Positions 6,245 to 9,680 of a stretch of 9,680 bases of DNA are shown here, in pieces (the first letter of the stretch is position 1; each line of letters opens with the position of its first letter). Source of the stretch: Elusimicrobiota bacterium. GTDB taxonomy: Bacteria > Elusimicrobiota > Elusimicrobia > UBA1565 > UBA9628. The translations under genes were made by a program, and so were the position numbers. The DNA lies in assembly GCA_028869495.1 (NCBI GenBank), contig JAGWRY010000157.1:1-9680 (forward strand), in the 5' to 3' direction. Below the pieces are notes generated by a model. The model saw only the letters and a list, made by a program, of their open reading frames with translations. It was not told where the DNA came from and ran no database searches.

Positions 6245-6853
6245 ATGAGCGTCCCGATGTTCCGCGGCAAACGAAGCCTGGGCCTGCGCCTCTGGCACTG
6301 GGCGAACTCCCTGGCGATCGCGGGGATGGTCGCGACGGTCTTCCTGCGCGACGAGCTGATCGACGTGCGCGGGCACGTCCGCATGATCCGGGAGGCTCTG
6401 GGCCCGGCGGTCACCGCCGACCAGGCGCGCGGGATCGCGATGAGCTACAAGGACGCCCTCTGGCATTGGCACGTGGACCTGGGCCTGGTCCTGGTCGCCC
6501 TGCTGGCCGGCCGCTTCGTCGTCGAGCTGTTCGTCCCCAAGGGGACGGGGCTGTGCGCGAAGATCAAGGGCGGCCTCGCGAAGGGCGACTCCGAGTCGCG
6601 GATGTTCGCGGCCGTGAAGCTCTCCCACGCGCTGTTCTACCTGGGCCTGGCCGCGATCCTGGCCACCGGGCTGACCCTCGCCTACGGCGCCTCCTGGGGG
6701 GTCTCCGATCCCGTGCGGCACGTCGTCCACTCGATCCACGAGGCCCTGATGTACGCGATCCTGGCCTTCGCGGCCGCGCACGTGATCGGGGTGGTCCGCG
6801 CCGAGAAGACGACGGACCCGGGGCTCGTCTCCGACATGATCCACGGCGGCTGA
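6245..6853 (+). CDS. Cytochrome b561 family, four-helix membrane di-heme protein
   Basis: This 202-residue inner-membrane protein of the bacterial cytochrome b561 / hydrogenase b-subunit family (PF01292 type) should move electrons between the quinone pool and a partner. Four hydrophobic helices are visible: residues 16-34, 73-97, 125-147 and 163-185. Heme-ligand candidates are His18 (LWHWANS), His74/His76 (LWHWHVD), His128 (KLSHALFY) and His162/His165 with His179 (VHSIHEAL, AAHVIG), matching the expected histidines in each helix. ATG 6245 is chosen over an upstream start because GGGGGAGG lies 5 nt before it and WHW follows at the usual place. No partner dehydrogenase or hydrogenase gene is in the window, so its electron donor is unknown. 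The stop codon faces the stop of the GGDEF gene across 16 nt. Confidence 0.85.
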   Translation: MSVPMFRGKRSLGLRLWHWANSLAIAGMVATVFLRDELIDVRGHVRMIREALGPAVTADQARGIAMSYKDALWHWHVDLGLVLVALLAGRFVVELFVPKGTGLCAKIKGGLAKGDSESRMFAAVKLSHALFYLGLAAILATGLTLAYGASWGVSDPVRHVVHSIHEALMYAILAFAAAHVIGVVRAEKTTDPGLVSDMIHGG

Positions 6854-6873
6854 CGCCGCCGGCCCGCCGTCAG
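6844..6873. terminator. Inverted repeat containing both convergent stop codons
   Basis: CGGCGGC (6844-6850), loop TGAC, and GCCGCCG (6855-6861) form a 7-bp hairpin whose loop is the cytochrome stop. An alternative stem pairs CTGACG (6850-6855) with CGTCAG (6868-6873), which includes the stop codons of both genes symmetrically. It probably acts as a shared 3'-end structure for the two convergent transcripts. No T-tracts are seen. Confidence 0.45.
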
Positions 6874-7712
6874 GGCCGCGGGTCGTCGCGGCGGCGCCGC
6901 TCGGCCTCGGCCGTCGAGGCGTCGCGCACGCAGTTGCGCCCGTCGCGCTTGGCCTGGTAGAGGTTCATGTCGGCGCGGTGCAGCAGCGCGGCCGGGCTCT
7001 CCTCGGCGGCGCCGTCGAAGGTCGCGACGCCGATGCTGGCCGTCGTCAGGTAGCCGTTCTTCGCGATGCCGGCGCGCACGCGCTCGGCGACGTGGCGCGC
7101 GGTCGGGCCGTCGGCGCCGGGCATCACGACGACGAACTCGTCGCCGCCGTAGCGGCCGAGGATGTCGTGCGAGCGCACGCGCGCCGAGATCGTCTCGGCG
7201 GTCTCCTTGATCACGCGGTCGCCGAACAGGTGGCCGTGGCTGTCGTTGACGCGCTTGAACTCGTCGAGGTCGAGGATCAGGACCGACAGCGGGACCTTCT
7301 CGTTGAGCGCGCGCTGGATCTCGAGCTCGAGGACCTCGTACAGGTAGCCGTGCGTGTAGGCGCCGGTCAGGGAGTCCGTGACCGAGCGCAGGTGCAGCTC
7401 GTCGACGCGCGCCGACAGCAGGCGGTTGCCGACCTTCAGGCGCTCGGAGCGCAGGCCGATGACGTAGCCGAAGAGCACGAAGGAGATCACGGTGCCGATC
7501 CCCATGTACAGGTAGAAGACCTCGTTGTCGTGCAGCTCGTACTGCATCCAGTAGAGCCGGAGCTGGGGGGCGGCCAGCCAGTAGCGCAGGACGAAGGCGC
7601 CGACCGGCGAGCCGAGCCCGAGCGCGGCTCCGAGCGCCGGGAACAGGTAGTAGTGCGGCAGGCCGCGCCAGAACGAGCGCGGGGAGTCGGAGCGGCGGCG
7701 GCGCAGGACCAT
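6870..7712 (-). CDS. Membrane diguanylate cyclase (GGDEF domain)
   Basis: This 280-residue protein should make cyclic di-GMP from two GTP at the inner membrane. Two hydrophobic helices lie near the N-terminus (about 21-45 and 66-87), with a short loop of about 20 residues between them that may face the periplasm. A helical linker (88-110) leads to the GGDEF domain: DSLTGAYTHGY (113-123), ILDLDEFKRVNDSHGHLFGD (146-165) with metal-binding Asp148, the active-site GGDEF (189-193), and TTASIGVA (223-230). R180-S-H-D183, five residues before GGDEF, is an intact inhibitory RxxD site, so product feedback is likely. The C-terminal tail is highly charged. The ATG at 7712 lies 8 nt after the sixA stop; a GTG at 7751 inside sixA is an alternative. 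No sensor domain beyond the membrane part is visible. Confidence 0.9.
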   Translation of the reverse strand: MVLRRRRSDSPRSFWRGLPHYYLFPALGAALGLGSPVGAFVLRYWLAAPQLRLYWMQYELHDNEVFYLYMGIGTVISFVLFGYVIGLRSERLKVGNRLLSARVDELHLRSVTDSLTGAYTHGYLYEVLELEIQRALNEKVPLSVLILDLDEFKRVNDSHGHLFGDRVIKETAETISARVRSHDILGRYGGDEFVVVMPGADGPTARHVAERVRAGIAKNGYLTTASIGVATFDGAAEESPAALLHRADMNLYQAKRDGRNCVRDASTAEAERRRRDDPRP

Positions 7713-7720
7713 CGCGCGCG

Positions 7721-8185
7721 TCAGCCGAGCTCGTCGGCGTTGCGCGCCCACAGCAGCCGCGCCGCGGGCGCGGTCTCGACGGCGACGAGCCCGGCCGGGC
7801 GCAGGTCGAAGAGCTGGCGCGTCAGCAGGGCGGCCAGCTCGCCGAGCTGGGGCTGGTGGCCGACGGCGAGCACCTCGTCGGCGTCCGCCGCGCGTTCCGA
7901 CAGCGCGGCCAGGACCTCCTCGGCGGGCCGCGTGTTGTCGAGCGCGGCGAGGACCTCGGCCGGGACCGCGAGCTCGGCCGCCGCGGCGCCCGCGGTCTGG
8001 ACCGCGCGCACGAGGGGCGAGTGCAGGATCAGCGCGGGACGGCCGCCGCGCCGCTTGAGTTCGGCCGCCATGCGGCGCGCGTCGGCCCTCCCGCGCTCGG
8101 ACAGGGGGCGCAGGGCGTCCGACTTCACGCCGGACTCGGCGGTCGTCGGCGCGTGCCCGTGGCGCATCAGATACAGCTTCTTCAT
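7721..8185 (-). CDS. sixA: SixA-like phosphohistidine phosphatase
   Basis: This 154-residue cytoplasmic enzyme of the histidine phosphatase superfamily has a length and motif set that fit SixA, which removes phosphate from histidine on phosphotransfer proteins. KKLYLMRHGHA (2-12) contains the catalytic Arg8-His9-Gly10. SPLVRAVQTA (56-65) gives the second Arg and the Thr of the family pattern, and AVGHQPQL (107-114) the second catalytic His110. PLSERGRADARRMA (28-41) is also typical. ATG 8185 is chosen because MKKLYLMRHG is the canonical beginning; a TTG 18 nt upstream is less likely. It starts 19 nt after the cls stop and ends 8 nt before the GGDEF start, so the three probably share a transcript. 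Its physiological target here is unknown; SixA proteins elsewhere act on phosphorelay or nitrogen-PTS histidines. Confidence 0.88.
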   Translation of the reverse strand: MKKLYLMRHGHAPTTAESGVKSDALRPLSERGRADARRMAAELKRRGGRPALILHSPLVRAVQTAGAAAAELAVPAEVLAALDNTRPAEEVLAALSERAADADEVLAVGHQPQLGELAALLTRQLFDLRPAGLVAVETAPAARLLWARNADELG

Positions 8186-8193
8186 CGGGCGAG

Positions 8194-8202
8194 ACTCTAG
8201 CA
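8194..8202 (-). promoter_or_regulatory. Possible internal extended -10 before sixA
   Basis: On the minus strand, TGC plus TAGAGT (8199-8194) forms an extended -10 eight nt before the sixA ATG. There is no good -35 and no Shine-Dalgarno sequence in the 19-nt gap after cls. Used as a promoter, it would give an almost leaderless sixA message. Confidence 0.25.
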
Positions 8203-8204
8203 AA

Positions 8205-9386
8205 TCAGAAGAACGAGTCGAACGAGCCCCAGAAGCCCTCGAGCAGGCGCTCGGGCCACGGGCGGCGGCGCCAGTGGTCGAAGGTGACCTCGCGCGAGCC
8301 CTGCAGGCCCAGTTCGAAGCGCTCGGCGAGCTCGCTCGCGAAGCCCCGGTCGAGGACGTTCAGGTTCGCCTCGAGGTTGAAGCGCAGGCTCCGGTGGTCG
8401 AGGTTCGCGGTGCCGACCGAGCACCAGAGGCGGTCCACGACGACGGCCTTCGCGTGCATCATCGTCCCCTGCCACTCGAAGATCCTCACGCCGCGCGACA
8501 GCAGCGCGCCGTACTTCGCGCGCATCGCCCAGGCGATCGATGGGATGTCCGAGACGCCCGGGACCAGCACGCGCACCGAGACGCCGCGCCGCGCGGCGCG
8601 CGTCAGCTCGCGGCGGATGCGCCAGCCGGGCAGGAAGTACGCGTTGGCGATCGAGACCTCCTCGCGCGCGGCGCGCAGGGCGTTCGCGTAGGCCTGGCGG
8701 ATCACGAAGCGCTTGATCAGTTCGTCGTTGGCCGCCAGGCGCGCGGGCGTCGGACCGTGGCGCGCGAGCGGGTCGCCGGCCGACTCGAACCAGCGCCCGG
8801 TCTCCTTGAACCAGACCGCGCGGAACAGGCGGTCGAGGTCGTAGGCGGCCGGCCCCTCGACGCGGACGTGCGCGTCGCGCCAGTCGCCGCCGCCGAGGTC
8901 GGCCGAGACGTTCTCGTCGGAGACGTTCATCCCGCCGACGAAGCCGACGCGGCCGTCGCAGACCAGGATCTTGCGGTGGTCGCGGCGGTTCCAGGCCCAG
9001 CGCGACCGCCAGGGCGCGACCGGGTGGTACTCGAGGGTCTGCACGCCGGCGTTGCGCATCAGGGTCAGCAGGGCGGGGTCGAGGTCCAGCGAGCCGACCG
9101 AGTCGTAGATCAGCCGCGCGCGCACGCCCTGGCGCGCCTTGCGGGCCAGCAGCTCGGCGAAGGTGCGGCCCGTCAGGTCCGAGCCGAAGATGTAGGTCTC
9201 GAGGTGGACGCTGCGGCGCGCGTCCTCGATGGCCTCGGCCATCGCCGGATAGAGCTCCGAGCCGCGCACGTAGAGCGCGAGCTTGTTCCCCGGCACGTAC
9301 TGCGCCGCGTCCCAGGAGAAGTCGCCGGAGCCCGGCTTGGGCCTTTGCAGGAGCTTGGAGACTCGCGGCAGGCGCGGACGCGGCAT
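8205..9386 (-). CDS. clsB: Cardiolipin synthase / phospholipase D family protein (ClsB-like)
   Basis: This 393-residue protein carries two HKD phospholipase D motifs and probably makes cardiolipin from phosphatidylglycerol and a second phospholipid at the inner membrane. HKD1 is H137-R-K139 followed by Asp144 in DHRKILVCDGRVGFVGGMN (136-154). HKD2 is H311-A-K313 with Asp318 in MMHAKAVVVD (309-318), followed by SVGTANLDHRS (323-333). LETYIF (62-67) and ELLARKARQGVRARLIYDS (78-96) are the usual flanks of the first lobe; IANAYFLPGWRIRRELTRAA (246-265) opens the second. No N-terminal transmembrane helices are present, unlike ClsA, so it is closer to ClsB in form. It is the first gene of the minus-strand cluster with sixA and the GGDEF gene. 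A different PLD-type transferase is possible, since substrate is not encoded in HKD motifs. Confidence 0.87.
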   Translation of the reverse strand: MPRPRLPRVSKLLQRPKPGSGDFSWDAAQYVPGNKLALYVRGSELYPAMAEAIEDARRSVHLETYIFGSDLTGRTFAELLARKARQGVRARLIYDSVGSLDLDPALLTLMRNAGVQTLEYHPVAPWRSRWAWNRRDHRKILVCDGRVGFVGGMNVSDENVSADLGGGDWRDAHVRVEGPAAYDLDRLFRAVWFKETGRWFESAGDPLARHGPTPARLAANDELIKRFVIRQAYANALRAAREEVSIANAYFLPGWRIRRELTRAARRGVSVRVLVPGVSDIPSIAWAMRAKYGALLSRGVRIFEWQGTMMHAKAVVVDRLWCSVGTANLDHRSLRFNLEANLNVLDRGFASELAERFELGLQGSREVTFDHWRRRPWPERLLEGFWGSFDSFF

Positions 9387-9392
9387 CCCGCG

Positions 9393-9398
9393 ATGTTA
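9393..9398 (-). promoter_or_regulatory. Possible -10 element of the cls operon
   Basis: TAACAT on the minus strand (4 of 6 to TATAAT) ends 6 nt before the cls ATG, the same distance as at the small secreted-protein gene. No -35 is recognised and no ribosome site lies between. A leaderless start is possible, but the motif alone is weak. Confidence 0.25.
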
Positions 9399-9461
9399 CC
9401 AAAACGCCGCGGCGCGGAGCCCGCTCCCCGTTCGCGGACTCCCGCGTTCCGCTCAAGGGGC

Positions 9462-9593
9462 CGCCGTCCGATCCCAGCCCCGTCGGGATCGCTCGGGTTT
9501 GACCCTCGCTCGGGGTCGCTCGGCGGCGGACGGCGGAATCGGGCGACCCGCCGTCCTCGCTCCACGTCCCGCCGGGGCTGGGATCGGACGGCG
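9462..9593. repeat. 132-nt structured element with terminal inverted repeats
   Basis: The 21 nt at 9462-9482 are exactly the reverse complement of 9573-9593. After one mismatch (9483 against 9572) the pairing continues for four more bases (9484-9487 with 9568-9571). Inside lie two further hairpins: GACCC (9501-9505) with GGGTC (9513-9517), and a perfect 9-bp stem GGACGGCGG (9528-9536) with CCGCCGTCC (9548-9556). The octamer TCGCTCGG occurs three times (9489, 9506, 9516). The layout, a long closing stem with a branched interior, suits a MITE/REP-type repeat or a folded RNA. It lies 75 nt upstream of the cls start; no open frame fits it and strand is undetermined. Confidence 0.7.
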
Positions 9594-9680
9594 ATCTCTC
9601 GGAGCGGCCGGCCGATTTCCTCTTCGCCCCGTTTTCGCCGACCAGCCGTTCGTCGCGTCTTTCGGCGGGATGTGTCGAGC

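Larger units (their letters stand above)
9387..9680. other. Non-coding region upstream of cls
   Basis: These 294 nt hold no coding sequence that I can support. They contain the possible cls -10, the long inverted-repeat element (9462-9593), and a tail (9594-9680) in which I see nothing specific. Confidence 0.45.

Noticed and set aside
7713..7751. GTG start for the GGDEF protein inside sixA.
   Set aside because: It adds only an Arg-rich stretch and would overlap sixA by 31 nt; the ATG at 7712 sits right after the sixA stop. Not fully excluded.
8197..9456. Long minus-strand frame of 419 codons overlapping cls in another phase.
   Set aside because: It is a low-complexity Arg/Gly/Ala reading; the HKD motifs are only in the 8205-9386 frame.

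Overview
This is a GC-rich bacterial window: a sample stretch inside xylG (1501-1560) has 42 G/C in 60. The organism is probably Gram-negative, judging by a periplasmic sugar-binding protein, a b561-type membrane cytochrome and a cardiolipin-synthase-type phospholipase D. The phylum cannot be fixed from sequence alone; a GC-rich Elusimicrobiota, Acidobacteriota or deltaproteobacterial lineage would fit. No tRNA, rRNA, CRISPR array or intact mobile element is visible.

Layout, plus strand, 1-4610. The 3' end of a PD-(D/E)XK nuclease-domain gene (RecB/AddB/Cas4-like, with an iron-sulfur cysteine cluster) is followed after 40 nt by a tightly coupled operon: xylF, xylG, xylH (a D-xylose-type ABC importer: binding protein, double ATPase, permease) and a small DUF456 membrane protein. 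Each of the three junctions is a 4-nt start/stop overlap (GTGA, ATGA, ATGA). Terminator-like hairpins follow.

Region 4780-5850 is an islet of different composition (22 G/C in 60 at 4861-4920). It holds one gene for an unrecognised secreted protein with two STN-like segments. Next to it is a short coding relic that resembles the C-terminal part of an IS91/IS801-type (Y2) transposase. This looks like an old insertion.

Region 5847-6853 has two divergent genes: a small secreted two-cysteine protein on the minus strand, whose promoter lies so close to the ATG that its mRNA may be leaderless, and a four-helix cytochrome b561 on the plus strand. The cytochrome gene converges on the next operon, and both stop codons lie in one short inverted repeat.

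Region 6870-9386, minus strand, is a likely operon read cls, sixA, diguanylate cyclase: an HKD phospholipase D/cardiolipin synthase, a SixA-like phosphohistidine phosphatase and a two-TM GGDEF protein with intact catalytic and inhibitory sites. Together they suggest envelope lipid synthesis and signalling, but no direct functional link is shown.

Upstream of cls (9387-9680) no gene is seen. A 132-nt element closed by long perfect terminal inverted repeats with two nested hairpins lies there (9462-9593). It is the most striking unexplained structure in the window and could be a MITE-like repeat or a structured RNA.
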